DNA from: Delphinus delphis
Taxonomy: Eukaryota > Chordata > Mammalia > Artiodactyla > Delphinidae
Assembly (NCBI RefSeq): GCF_949987515.2
Contig: NC_082698.1
Location: 34,771,964-34,835,963 of the forward strand
DNA: 64,000 nucleotides
Reading direction: 5' to 3'
Position numbers and translations under genes: made by a program. The notes under the pieces are model-generated. The model was not told the origin of the DNA. It made no database searches and worked only from the letters and a program-made list of their open reading frames with translations. Positions 51,166 to 63,089 of the stretch are shown here, piece by piece. The number at the start of each line of letters is the position of its first letter. Positions within the stretch are counted from its first letter, which is position 1.

Positions 51166-51390
51166 ATATATACTACCAAATGTAAAATAGATAGCTAGTG
51201 GGAAGCAGCTGCATAGCACAGGGAGATCAGCTCGGTGCTTTGTGACCACCTAGAGGGGTGGGATACGGAGGGTGGGAGGGAGGAGATATGGGAATATATG
51301 TATATGTATAGCTGATTCACTTTGTTATAAAGCAGAAAGTAACACACCACTGTAAAGCAATTATACTCCAATAAAGATGTTAAAAAAAAA
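51166..51390 (+). mobile_element. Short 5'-truncated L1 (3' UTR only)
   Basis: A 225-bp plus-orientation L1 3' end (agatagctagtgggaagcag to ccaataaagatgttaaaaaa). A perfect 18-bp target duplication, aagaatgtaatgtctttt, lies at 51148-51165 and 51391-51408. Confidence 0.96.
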
Positions 51391-51835
51391 AAGAATGTAA
51401 TGTCTTTTGTTATAGTCCCACAGGTCTCTGAGATGATTCTCTTTTTCTTTCCAGTCTATTTTCTCTTTATTGTTCAGACTGGTTAATTTCCATTGTTCTA
51501 TATTCCAGCTCTTTAATTCCTGTCTCTTCCATTCTGCTGCTGAGTCTATCCACTAAGCATTTTACTTTGGTCACTGTATTTTGTCAAGTATTAATACTTC
51601 CAAACCAATAGAATAGATGAATATTCTATAGATTCTAAATTCTACAATAATGAAATGTAGTTCCATTCTAATGTAATCAAAATATATTTTCTATTAAGCA
51701 AACAGAATCATCAATCATCACAGCAGTAACACAGCTATAAGGTCCTCCTTCCTTCCTTATTCACTCTCCCAATTAAGCAGCTAACTTTGGATCTATCACT
51801 GACTTCAAATTTTATTAGTGTTAAGAGTATCTTTT

Positions 51836-52178
51836 TTTTTAATTTAATTTAATTTTTGGCTGCATTGGGTCTTCGTTGCTGTGTGCAGGCTTTCTCTAGT
51901 TGTGGCGAGCCGGGGCTACTCTTGTTGCGGTGCACAGGCCTCTCATTATGGTAGCTTCTCTTGCTGCGGAGCATGGGCTCTAGGTGCACGGGCTTCAGTA
52001 GTTGTGGCATGCAGGCTCAGTAGTTGTGGCTCGTGGGCTCTACAGCACAGGCTCAGTAGTTGTAGTGCATGGGCTTAGTTCCTCTGTGGCATGTGGGTTC
52101 TTCCCGGACCAGGGATCAAATCCGTGTCCCCTGCATTGGCAGGCGGATTCTTAACCACTGTGCCACCAGGGAAGTCCC
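51836..52178 (-). repeat. Long-form CHR SINE
   Basis: Minus-orientation long CHR form with an AATTT-rich tail. Target duplication aagagtatctttt at 51823-51835 and 52179-52191. Confidence 0.95.
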
Positions 52179-52247
52179 AAGAGTATCTTTTAAAATAACC
52201 TTTCACATTAGAAGATAGTACAGAGATGCCAATTTCTTATACTCAAC

Positions 52248-52425
52248 AGCAACGGTTTTCAAACTTTACTGTTTATCAGAATCACCTGAAGACCTTGTTG
52301 AACTAAAACAAATACTACTAGGCCCTCTCAAAGTTTGTGATTCAGTAGGTCTGGGGTGGGGCCCAAGAATCTGCATTTCTAACATGCAAGTCTGAGGATC
52401 ACACTGAGAAATGTTGTTCAGTGGT
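52248..52425 (-). mobile_element. MER5A-like hAT/Charlie element
   Basis: Phrases cggttttcaaactttactgt, tgattcagtaggtctggggt and ctgcatttctaacatgcaag match the reverse complement of a MER5A-type element. Confidence 0.8.
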
Positions 52426-55400
52426 TTAAGGAGAGAACAATGATGCCGACAACATAAAACAGATGATTAAATTTCTTTAATTTAGTTCTATAACTGAGTT
52501 TTAAACCCTTTATTAAATGTGGAAATAACTAATTTCTAGCAATTTGTACTTTAAGCACAAATTGGACAGAAGTTCAATTTATTAGTGAGTAAAATTTGGT
52601 ATCTCTGTAAATTATTTGTTATGGGTTATGTTTGGCAATCATTATTAAAGGGAAAGAATGTTGCAGACAAGAACCTCTCTCCAACACCAGTCTTTTATTA
52701 TTATATTTTGAGGCTCCTCTACAGTTTCTCTTCCTCTTCACCAGGCTTACCCTTTCCTATCTCTTCCTGCACACCTTTCTCAACCTGGCTATAAACACCC
52801 ACTATTAGAAACAAACAAACTCATTCATATATAAATTAACTTATTCACTCATAGAGCATATATACACATTTTTATACCCACTCATTTTTATTAATACCAT
52901 ACTGAGGTGGAAGAGTGAAATTTTATTTAGTAAGAGAACTGGATTTTGGCAAAGACTGAGAGTGGGGAGATTCTTACATAAGAGAAATCGCAATGCCAAA
53001 GCCGAGAGGATTATAGGGTGAGGTTAGAATTAGAGGCCTAGATGGAATTTATTTTTAGTTTGGAAGGTAACTTGGACTGAAGAGTAATGCAGAATGCTAA
53101 CGTACGATGTTAATGGGACTTGAGTCAGAAAGAAAGGCAGACTCCTTTGCTCACATTAGTGAATGAAAGCCAATCTACAGGATGTGACATTCAGCTATTA
53201 AGAAAGGAAGAATAACAGCTCACAGCTGCTCTCACGTCCCCGAATATCAAGGCATTGTTTCCAGAGACAGGCTTTCAGCCTGTTCTCACAGATGGTTATT
53301 AAAATCTAATTCAAAAGAGAAAATCAATAACTGTGGTGATGAAGGATTAATTAAATCTCAAACCGATATTATAAATAGAACAGGCAGATCTTTGTTCTAT
53401 CATATGCAGCTTTCTTTGCAATACAGAATATCGTAATACACTGAGAAAAGTCAAAATATATTTACCAGTGAACCTGTCATTTAGGTTTCATTCAGCCAAT
53501 ACTTGGGACTACTCTGTGCTAAACTGATAAACGGTAATCATTCTCCCTTTCTTTTAATATAGTGTTGCCAATTTTACTTGGTTGCTTAGAAACATTAAGT
53601 AAAACACTTAATACCATGCAAGAAGAATAAGGGTTATGGTGGGGGCTGGTAGTGTATTTTTAAAAATGTGAAGATCATAATATAACGATATACATGGGTG
53701 TGAGATTATTAGCCAAATTTTACCAGCTCACTGTTTTCAAGAAGCTAGTGCAGGTTGACTCTGGTTGGAGATGAGTAATATGTAGCTTTCCACAGCTGCA
53801 CCACCAGGATGAAGACTGACACTGTAAACTGGTCATATGATTAGGAGACTGAAGACAGTTCCTGGTCGGCCAGCACAGGTAGCAAGAGCAGCATCAAAGG
53901 TAACAAGAGTCTCTATGTAGGTTAGGTGTCCAATAGGAGTCACCTGTGTCTCTGTTCCTTAACCCCCTACTGCTGGAGAGGAAACACTGATATAAAGGTT
54001 TGCTGCTGGTGACACACTGTTGCAAAATGCTATACCCTAAGTGTCATCTCAAATAATTTGTAATTAAATAAGTAATAAGTAATGGAGAAAGCACCAGCCT
54101 TGGAAGTAAGGCCCTAGGTCCTGTTGCTGGCTAGGTTACTAACTTTCATAACCGTGGACAAGTCAATGAAACTCCTTGGGCCTCAGCTGTGACATTATAA
54201 AATGAAACAGATGGCCTAAGTCTGTTGTTCCCAAGGCTCCTAAGAAGAACTTCAAGGGCCACCTCAGGGGAATGGTGCTGTGTCGACGTGTCTACTCAGG
54301 GAAGCTCAGCTTTTCTCTGCTTAATATAATGATGGTCTGAGAAAAATTGTTTTTCAAAAAGTATTTTGCTCCGAAAATAAAAGTAACAAAAATAGGTTTG
54401 AAAACCACTGGTTCAATAATTTCTAACTTCCATCTCTAAAACTTTTAAGAACAAAATGGACAGGACTTATAAACTGACCAAAACAGGTAAAAATTCTCTA
54501 TTATACAATATAATATAATGACCTATAATAGAAAAATTGAAGGAGCCTGGAAACTTAATATGAATATGTCATTTAAACACCTGATTTTAGTTACAACCTC
54601 CTGTCCTACAACAGGGTAAAGGAAAAAGTTCTGAAATAAGCCTCAGAAGACCTGGCTTCTCTTTCTGGATCTGCATCTTACAATTCGCATGATGTGGTAC
54701 TTTTAAAATATGTCCATAAATTCTTTGATATTCCTCCCATCAAAAGATGGAGTCTAATTCTTTTCCCTTTGAACCTGGGCCAGCTTTAGTGGCTCTCTGA
54801 GGATCAAAAATGTGGCAGAATGCTGTATGACTAGATTACAGAATAAAGCTGAACTTTCTATCATGTATAAAAAAAGTAGCAAAACTGAATCCTAAATTTA
54901 CATGGAAGTAGGTGCTAGTAAACTATGAAATGTCAAACAAAACGCAACAAGGATCAAACAAAATCAGTATGTTGGAAAATTAACCCTTTAAATCAAAAAA
55001 CTCAGGTGTAGAAGATATTTTACAACTCATAATTCTCCATTTTCTCAGTCTATAGATGAGTAAACAAAGGGTCTCGAGGGCTAGGTTTAACGTCTAAGGT
55101 CCCAATGACAGCTACTAGTAGTAGTAAACTCAAAGACGCAGTTCTTATTTAGTATCATAATTGACAACCTGCGAGTGCTGGGCAGACGATAAGCGAGCTA
55201 CAATCTGAAGGATCCCTCTAGCAGTTCAGTACTCTGTACTGCTTCTGACTACTTCAGTAGTGGCAAGCCGTGGAAACAGGGAGAGACCAGAGTGGATTAC
55301 TCATAACAGGTGGTGTTTACATCCTTGTCTATAGGATGACTTTTCTGAACATTTGGCAAAAAATAAAATTGAAGGTGGGAGAGAGAAAGGAAGAAAGAAG

Positions 55401-57120
55401 GGAAAAAAAACCCCACTCTGACTCACAGGACTTTAGCCATCAGAGCCAAATAAAGTGACACATTCATTAGTGTTTGGAGATGTACTTTTTACTAAGTTCA
55501 ATGGTATGTGTGTTTGTAAAACTACAATGAAAGCATACATAAAATGTTCTTTTATGGGTCTAGTTATAAAAATATTCAAAAGTCCTTTTTATACAAGGTT
55601 ATCTCTAATAGAATAGATGCCCTATACTGGACGTATCTTAGAGATCTTATTGTCGCCTTGAGATAGGTTACAGGGTGAACTGGCCAGAAACCCAGAAAAA
55701 GTACCTCCCATATATTTCCTCATTCAGTAAATTATTTACTGAGTAAAGACTCTGTGTACCATGGACACTGGATCCTGGAGATACCCAGAAATTGCAAAGG
55801 CACTTACTGTTGGACTCAACAATTCCACTTCTAAGAAATCCTACAGATAAACCTGCACAGGAACAAAATGACATATGTACAGAGCCATTCATTGTGGCAT
55901 TGTTTACAATAGCGAAAGACAAAAAAACAACTAATTTATTTTAATAGGCTCTTAGTAAGCCCAATACAATGGAATATAACTATAAAAAAGAGTAAGGAAG
56001 CTCTTTATGTACTGACATAGAAAGCTATCCAGGGTACATTAAGAAAAAAAACCAATGTGCTGGATAATGTGTAGGTAGTTAATTTATTTTAAGATAAAGT
56101 GGAAAATCAGAATGAATATTTATATTTGCTTTCATTTACATAAAGAAACACAGGAAAGAATACAGAAGACAGCAGGGAAGAGTGTGAAAGTGAGACATCT
56201 GAAACATACCTAATTTTATAGTTTTGATTTTTGAAACACAGAAGTGTGCTACCCATTCAAAAAATTAACTTTAATATAAAAAAAATTAGACTAGCCTTTT
56301 CCCTCTCCAAAAAGAAGCTTAAGGAGTTTATAGACTAGTAAAGAGACAGACGAATCAACAAATTAATGCAGCAAGGTACTCTAAGTTCTTGACAGATATA
56401 TCGCTCCCATAGGCATGGTTAAGAAAAGCTAAGTCCAAGATTACTGAGGGACCTACAAAAGGATCTTGGAGATTTAGTCCAAAATCAATTCATTCTCCCA
56501 GGAATCCTGGAAATGGGGTCATTTGAGGCCTTGGAGATACTTCTTCTAAGATGGAAATCCTACAGCAGTTATTGTGAGTACTTTTCTCTCCCCAGATGGC
56601 AAGTCCTGTGCTGGGTTTCTTCTCACAGTTTGTTTCCCTGTCTGCCTCTAAAGCTGCTTTTGGAGAAACTGTGAAAACTCTGTGGTACTTCACCTGTGAA
56701 TAGATCACAGCATCCCACCACACACAGATCCAGCACCATCTGAGCTGAAGACCACTCTGTTCTCTTGGCTCTTTCAGAGCAGCAAAGAACATGGGATGCA
56801 TTTCTCCAGAGCGTGTAAAAACTGCACAGTTCATTATGTCACCTCAGGGCTCTTCTAGAGTAAACTCATAAAACAGACTGAGCTGGGAGAGGAACAGTGC
56901 CCCGGAGCACTGTCAGAGTTAATGTCAACTCTTTCTGAATTACCAAGAGCGCACAGATATTTTAAAAGGTTTGGAGAGGAATTATTTCCTTTCTTTTAAA
57001 GATGGTCTGTGCTGTTTAAAGATGTTTTAAATAATCTGACAGGAGCATAATCACTGTAGAAAGGAAGGTACAAAAGAGTAAGAGAGGATGTAGTGCTTAC
57101 CACCCCACACCATTACTTAC
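52426..57120. other. Intron upstream of exon 3, mostly unrecognised
   Basis: Weak traces only: a MIR-like block at about 54070-54215, an L2-like block at 55690-55790 and an old L1 3' UTR-like block at 55790-56280. No exon with good splice sites was found before 57121. Confidence 0.5.
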
Positions 57121-57241
57121 CATTTACATTGTTTTTCTGAAGATGTATCATCTCCAGCAGCTGTTATAGTAGGTAAAACTCCCACACTTGTCTGATCTTT
57201 AAAAGGACAGCCAACTCGAGAGGCATACCTAGTCATGTGAT
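57121..57241 (-). other. Putative unannotated HECTD2 cassette exon (121 bp)
   Basis: On the minus strand, a strong acceptor (tttcctccctgtag) precedes and a strong donor (gtaagt) follows a 121-bp block. If exon 2 ends in phase 1, as exon 3 requires, the block is open over 39 codons (HMTRYASRVGCPFKDQTSVG onward). Because 121 is not a multiple of 3, exon 3 would then be misread and stop after about ten codons. In the other useful frame, an internal ATG gives MIHLQKNNVN joined to VRDLPP of exon 3. Function is unknown; a chance splice-like block is possible. Confidence 0.45.
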
Positions 57242-58012
57242 CTACAGGGAGGAAAGGCATCCCTCAGCTGTTAGGTAAACCCACGCTGGGCTTTTGCAGC
57301 TTCTCTAATACCATTTGAAGATCAGACGGGGAGACAAGCTGTTAGAGAATACCCAGCACAGGTCCCGCTAGAGGGAGGGAAATTGTAATAAATGCCAAGA
57401 ATGAGGCATCTTTGAGGAAACAAACTTATTGGCAAGAGAGGCTTTGCAAAAGATCATGGAATTATAAACACACTTACATTTGGAAGACTTTGTCTAACTC
57501 CCTACTCAATAAAAGACTTCTTTTGCAGCAGCCTTGACATATGAACTCCATGCCGAATTCAAGCGGCATCCAGAGAGAACAGCTAGGAGAAGTCAGCACT
57601 AGGAGTTCCAACATGGTAAAGGAAGTCTGCTAACAGGCCTATTCCTATAGAGTCACATATATACAAATACTCCAAGTTTAGGGTCGGGCTGACTGCAGAT
57701 TCCACAGTAATGGAGCAGATGAGAGGGAAGCAGACAAGCGGCGGGAGCCCAAGTAGGTGGACCACATTCTGAATCAATACATGCACCCAGAGAGGAGATG
57801 GGCAGGTGTGGGCAACACGCTGGAGAGCTGGGCTCAGAGATTAAGATAGTAGCAGTGTAGAAAGAATGGAGTATAGTGTCAGTGGGAATCAAAAGCTAAG
57901 GAATTTGAACAAACAGCCCAAACGAAGAAGGTTATGGCTATGCATCCTTTCCTTTTGATTCCCTATCATTCTCCTTAGCAGACAATTCAGTGTTCATAAG
58001 GTTTCTAACCTT

Positions 58013-58480
58013 CTGCTGTAGGCTGAACTGTGTCAGCCAGAAAGATATGTTGAAGTCCTAAACCCCCAGGACCTGTTAATGTGACTTTATTTGGAAATAA
58101 GGTCTTTGTAGTTGTAACTGAATTAAGATGAGGTCATACTGGATTGGGATGGGCCCTAATCCAGTGACTGGTGTCCTTACAAGAAGAGAGAAATTTGGGC
58201 ACAGAAAGACATACAGGAGAGAAGGCCACGTAAAGATAGAGGCAGAGATTGCAGTGAGGCATCTACAAGCCCCAAGGGACACCAAGAATTGCTGGCAACC
58301 AGCAGAAGCTAGGAGAGAGGCATGGAACAGATTCTCCCTCAGAAGCTTCAAAAGGAACCAACCCGGCCAATACCTGCAGTTTAGCCTTATAGCCTCCAGA
58401 ACCAGGAGAGAACAAATTTCTATTGTTTTAAGCCACCAAGTTTGTGGTGCTTTGTTGCAGAAGCCCTAGGAAACGAACAC
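58013..58480 (+). repeat. Solitary LTR of an old MaLR/ERVL-like element
   Basis: A plus-orientation LTR-like sequence without genes: gatatgttgaagtcctaaac, gtgactttatttggaaataa, gtgtccttacaagaagagag, and an end aagccaccaagtttgtggtg to cctaggaaacgaacac. It is a non-coding fossil. The family assignment is from memory. Confidence 0.7.
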
Positions 58481-58745
58481 ATTCTCCAAGGAGATGACTA
58501 AACTCATGGCAAGAAAAACTTCCATTTCCTTCTCCTACTCCCTCTCTCCCTCAAGTCCATAGTCTGAGCAAGAGGTGCCCTTCTTTCCTTGCTGGAGCCA
58601 ACACCTCAACCCCTGTGCTTATCTTCATCCTGGATCCTATTCTCTCTGTTCATTTTATTATTTTACGTTCCTACTGCAACTTTAACCTCTCCCTGTGCCA
58701 GATCTTTTTGCTTGACCACACTACCCTGCAAGATTCCACTGTTCT

Positions 58746-58837
58746 AGTTTCTGCTTTATAACACACCATTGTAAAGCAATTATACTCCAATAAAGATGTT
58801 AAAAAAAATTTTTTTTGACTTGGCTTTAAAAAAAAAA
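58746..58837 (+). mobile_element. Micro-L1 insertion with apparent 3' transduction
   Basis: Under 60 bp of L1 3' end (gtaaagcaattatactccaa, then the signal aataaa) is followed by A8, then ttttttttgacttggcttt, then a second A run. A 13-bp target duplication, attccactgttct, lies at 58733-58745 and 58838-58850. Confidence 0.88.
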
Positions 58838-58925
58838 AATTCCACTGTTCTTTCTTTCTTCCTTCCAGTCCAAGCTACTCTAAAGGCTGTCTCCACTGCC
58901 CCTAGATTCTTACCAGATTAGTGGT

Positions 58926-59388
58926 AACACCATTTATCAGCTCACAGCTCTTTAAGTCAGAGGTCTTGGTGGGTGTGGCTGGGTTTTCTACTTGGGAGTC
59001 TCTCAAGGTGGAACCTGGGCTGGACTCTGGGGAAGAATCCTTCTCCGAGGTCCTCAGGTTGCTGGCAGAACTCACTGTTTGCAGTTGAGACTGAGGTCCC
59101 GTCTCCTCGCTGACTGTCAGCCAGGGCTGCTCTCAGCTTCCAGGGACCCTCACAGGTTGCCACGGGCTGCCCCCAGGCCCTTTGGCGGTATCCCAGCCTA
59201 CTGTTTCAGGGCTGGCAGCAGGATCCCTTGTGTCGAATCCCCTTAGTGCTTCCAGTGCCTCTGCCTTTGTCTTCTGCAACCAGTGGGAGAAAGCTCTCTG
59301 CTTGTAAAGGCCTCACGTTACAAGGTTTTGCCTACCTGGATAATCTCCCTATTTTAAGGTCAACCAATTAGTAGCCTTAATTAGATCT
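58926..59388 (-). repeat. Left arm of a 463-bp inverted duplication
   Basis: This block is the reverse complement of 60716-61178 with about 11 mismatches and no indel that I could find. It is an internal slice of the LTR-like element represented more fully by the right copy, and ends abruptly at both sides. Confidence 0.95.
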
Positions 59389-60715
59389 ACCCTTAACTTT
59401 TTACAATTTGAATTCTCCTCATCCCATCCTACTGAAACTGTTCTCAAAGTCACCATAAACACATTAACCAACAAATCCTTGGCTCTGCCGCAGTGCTTAC
59501 TCATCTTGTCCTCTCTTACCAATGGCATTATTGACTAAATCCTCTTCTTTAAATTTTCTTTTCCCTTGAATTTCCAAGTCATAGCACAACCTGGGTCTCT
59601 TAGCTCCTTCAGGACTCATTTCCTTTTCTTTTTACCAACTCTCCTTCTTTTAAACTACCTTTGACTCTCTTTTCCTTTTTCTGTCTCTGCCATTCATTAG
59701 CTACATAAATTCATGCAGGGCAAGCACTTACAACTCTCTGTGGCTTAAGTTTCCTTACCCTTGGACTAGGAAAATAATTCCTATCTCAGGCTGCTGTACG
59801 GACTACTGGAGTCTATATCTGTGCAGTGCTTGGAATTGTGCCCGACACGCAGTGGGCACTATATGAAGTCGCTGGTGTGGCTGCTGTTGATACTGCTCTG
59901 GTGCGCCCACTTGCACAGCTCTTTCCAGTCCCGAGTTCTCTCTTGTTTCACCCTATGCGATAAATACTTGCTAAGATCCCCTGATGAATAAGGGGACTGT
60001 CCTAGGCTCTGCAGGGGTTACAAAGGTATTTATTCCCTCATGAAACATACAGTCTAGGAGATTAAAGTACACAAGTGATACTACACAAGGTTGAGAGACT
60101 AAAAGAGGTGAGAAAAAAAACCCTAAATTGTAAGAAGGGAAGAATTACATCTGGTTAGGGAGAATCAGTAAAGGTTTAGTAAAAAGGTAGCTATGAAGAA
60201 CAGACAGGATCTGACAGGTAGGGAAGAGGGGACAGAGTGTTCCAGGCAGTGGGAAAAAATTGCAAAAACTGTGGTAAAAAGGTGTGAGGCATCCCAGAGA
60301 ATAGTTGAAATGTAAGTATGTAGGAGAAAGACAGGAGATAAAGTTGAAAAGCTGTCATATTACGAATATCCTTGCGTGTCAAAGTAAAAAATTTTTATTT
60401 AATTTTGGAAGCTAGGGAGTATGGAGATGATGTAATTAGAGTTGTGTGATTAATGTGATATGATTAATCAGCCAAGAGAAACAAGTCAATCAGGAGTTTC
60501 CTCTGTCTCTCAGAACAAGAGTTCTGTTGTCAGAAAATGTGGGATTGAATTGTGGTTCTGTCACTTAGCAGCATGACTGTGGCCAAGTCACTTACCCTGT
60601 CTGAGCCAGTTCTCTTATGGGTGTGAGAAGCAGAATTTTAAGATGGCTGGACGATTCTCAGCCTTCTGGTGTTCCATCCTGATCACCTTGCATAACATGA
60701 CAAAAGGGGTTGTGC
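59389..60715. other. Spacer between inverted arms; weak MIR and L2 traces
   Basis: A 1.33-kb spacer. About 59690-59900 resembles MIR (plus), 59950-60070 an L2 end (minus), and 60530-60640 MIR (plus). The last part (about 60640-60715) is probably the beginning of the right-hand LTR-like element. No gene was found. Confidence 0.55.
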
Positions 60716-61178
60716 AGATCTAATTAAGGCTACTAACTGGTTGACCTTAAAATAGGGAGATTATCCAGGTAGGCAAAACCTTGTAATGTGAGGCCTTTAT
60801 AAGCAGAGAGCTTTCTCCCACTGGTTGCAGAAGGCAAAGGCAGAGGCACTGGAAGTACTAAGGGGATTCGACACAAGGGATCCTGCTGCCAGCCCTGAAA
60901 CAGTAGGCTGGGATACCGCCAAAGGGCCTGGGGGCAGCCCGTGGCAACCTGTGAGGGTCCCTGGAAGCTGAGAGCAGCCCTGGCTGACAGTCAGCAAGGA
61001 GACGGGACCTCAGTCTCAACTGCATACAGTGAGTTCTGCCAGCAACCTGAGGACCTCAGAGAAGGATTCTTCCCCAGAGTCCAGCCCAGGTTCCACCTTG
61101 AGAGACGCCCAAGTACAAAACCCAGCCACACCCACCAAGACCTCTGACTTAAAGAGCTGTGAGCTAATAAATGGTGTT
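60716..61178 (+). repeat. Right arm of the inverted duplication, in an LTR-like element (about 60640-61235)
   Basis: The plus-orientation copy starts agatctaattaaggctact and ends aataaatggtgtt. Sequence beyond the arm (to aagcagcaacagaaaactat at about 61230) has the look of an LTR end, so this copy is the more complete one. A 68-codon frame is present in both arms but has no other sign of being a gene. Confidence 0.93.
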
Positions 61179-61556
61179 GTTTTTAAGACATTAGGTTTGT
61201 GACAATTTGTTAAGCAGCAACAGAAAACTATATGGCAACGTTTCTAATACCTATTCTATTTTATGTGATTGCTCAAAGAAAATTACATGAAAGTTTTCCC
61301 TAAATTGTAAATATTATACAAATAAAGGTTACAGTTAGTATCTAGTTCATGTCTAAAATAGAAATCATCTCTCTCAACTCCTCTCCCCCATCAAATAGGC
61401 TCACTTTATTTATTTATGGTATAATGGTATCACAATTATAAGTTTGTTTTGTTGTGTGTTGCAGGACTGTGACATACGGGCACTGGTGCCTCCTTAGAAT
61501 AAGACTGAGGTAATGAAATGTGCTTGTATGTGTGTATGTAAATAAAAGAAGAAAGA

Positions 61557-63072
61557 CCCCGAATAGCCAAAGCAATCTTGAGGGAAAAAAACGGGCCTGG
61601 AGAAATCACTCTCCCTGACTTCAGACTATACTATAAAGCTACAGTAATCAAGACAATATGGTACTGGCACAAAAACAGAAATGTTGATCAATGGAACAGG
61701 ATAGAAAGCCCAGAGATAAACCTATACACCTATGGCCAACTAATCTATGACAAAGGAGGCAAGGATATACAATGGAGAAAAGACAGTCTCTTCAATAAGT
61801 GGTGCTGGAAAACTGGACAGCTACATGTAAAAGAAGGAAATTAGGACACTCCCTAACACCGTACACAAAAATAAACTCAAAACGGATTAAAGACCTAAAT
61901 GTAAGGCCAGACACTATAAAACTCTTAGAGGAAAACATAGGCAGAACACTCCATGACATAAATCACAGCAAGATCATTTTTGACCCACCTCCTAGAGTAA
62001 TGGAAATAAAAACAAAAATAAACAAATGGGATCTAAAGAAACTTAAAAGCTTTTGCACAGCAAAGGAAACTATAAACAAGACAAAAAGACAACCCTCAGA
62101 ATGGGAGAAAATATTTGCAAACAAATCAATGGACAAAGTATTAATCTCCAAAATATATAAACAGCTCATGCAGCTCAGTATTAAAAAAACCAACAACCCA
62201 GTCAAAAAATGGGCAGAAGACCTAAATAGATGTTTCTCCAAAGAAGACTACAGATGGCCAAGAGGCACATGAAAAGATGCTCAACATCACTAATTATTAG
62301 AGAAATGCAAATCAAAACTACAATGAGGTATCACCTCACACAGGTTAGAATGGGCATCATCAGAAAATCTATGAACAACAAATGCTGGAGAGGGTGTGGA
62401 GAAAAGGGAACCCTCTTGTACTGCTGGTGGGAATGTAAATTGATACAGCCATTATGGAGAACAGTATGGAGGTTCCTTAGAAACTAAAAATAGAATCACC
62501 ATATGACCCAGCAATCCCACTACTGGGCATATACCCTGAGAAAACCATAATTCAAAAAGACACATGCACTCCAATGTTGACTGCAGCACTATTTACAATA
62601 GCCAGGTCATGGAAGCAACCTAAATGCCCACTGACAGACGAATGGATAAAGAAGATGTGGTACATATATACAATGGAATATTACTCAGCCATTAAAAGAA
62701 ACAAAATTGGGTCATTTGTAGAGACGTGGATGGACCAAGAGACCGTCATACAGAGTGAAGTAAGTCCGAAAGAGAAAAACAAATATCGTACATTAACGCA
62801 TATATGTGGAATCTAGAAAAATCGTACAGATGAACTGGTTTGCAAGGCAGAAATAGAGACACAGATGTAGAGAACAAATGTACGGACACCAAGGGGGGAA
62901 AGTGGGGCAGGGGTGGTGGTGGTGGTGGTGGTGGTGGGATGAATTGGGAGATTGGGGTTGACATATATACACTAATATGTATAAAACAGATAACTAATAA
63001 GAACCTGCTGTATAAAAAAGTAAATAAAATAAATAAAATAAAATAAAATAAAATAAATAAATAAATAAAAAT
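61557..63072 (+). mobile_element. Young 5'-truncated L1 (about 1.5 kb)
   Basis: A plus-orientation L1 with the ORF2 C-terminus ([37 protein letters not shown]) and a 3' UTR ending in an AAATA/AAAT-rich tail. A 17-bp target duplication, aaataaaagaagaaaga, lies at 61540-61556 and 63073-63089. Small frameshifts break ORF2. Its 3' end differs from the L1 at 7-13 kb, so it is another subfamily. Confidence 0.95.
62890..62940 (+). repeat. G-rich (GGT)n tract in the L1 3' UTR
   Basis: Runs of G (caaggggggga, tggggcaggggtgg) followed by about eight GGT units. L1 3' UTRs often carry such a G-rich polypurine tract able to form G-quadruplexes. Confidence 0.85.
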
Positions 63073-63089
63073 AAATAAAAGAAGAAAGA

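Larger units (their letters stand above)
47122..51590 (-). repeat. Old L1M body (minus), with nested SINE and micro-insert
   Basis: A long reverse-complement L1M: ttgaattgcttttgctcctt, tgtcatc-like atatcatctgcaaatagg at about 48021, tgttgttgggtggaacacaa at 49734, and further 5' portions to about 51590. Reading frames are fully degraded. It is split by a SINE at 49255-49448 and an L1 3' insert at 51166-51390. Confidence 0.8.

Noticed and set aside
56490..56834. 114-codon minus-strand open frame beginning MNCAVFTRSG
   Set aside because: No recognised domain and no splice context tying it to HECTD2. Its length is not exceptional for one frame in a 64-kb window. It is close to the candidate exon but not joined to it by any visible signal.
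58957..59163. 68-codon frame (MATCEGPWKLRAALADSQ start) found in both inverted arms
   Set aside because: It is preserved because the arms are nearly identical copies. About half of the mismatches change amino acids and no homologue is recognised, so this is not evidence of coding selection.
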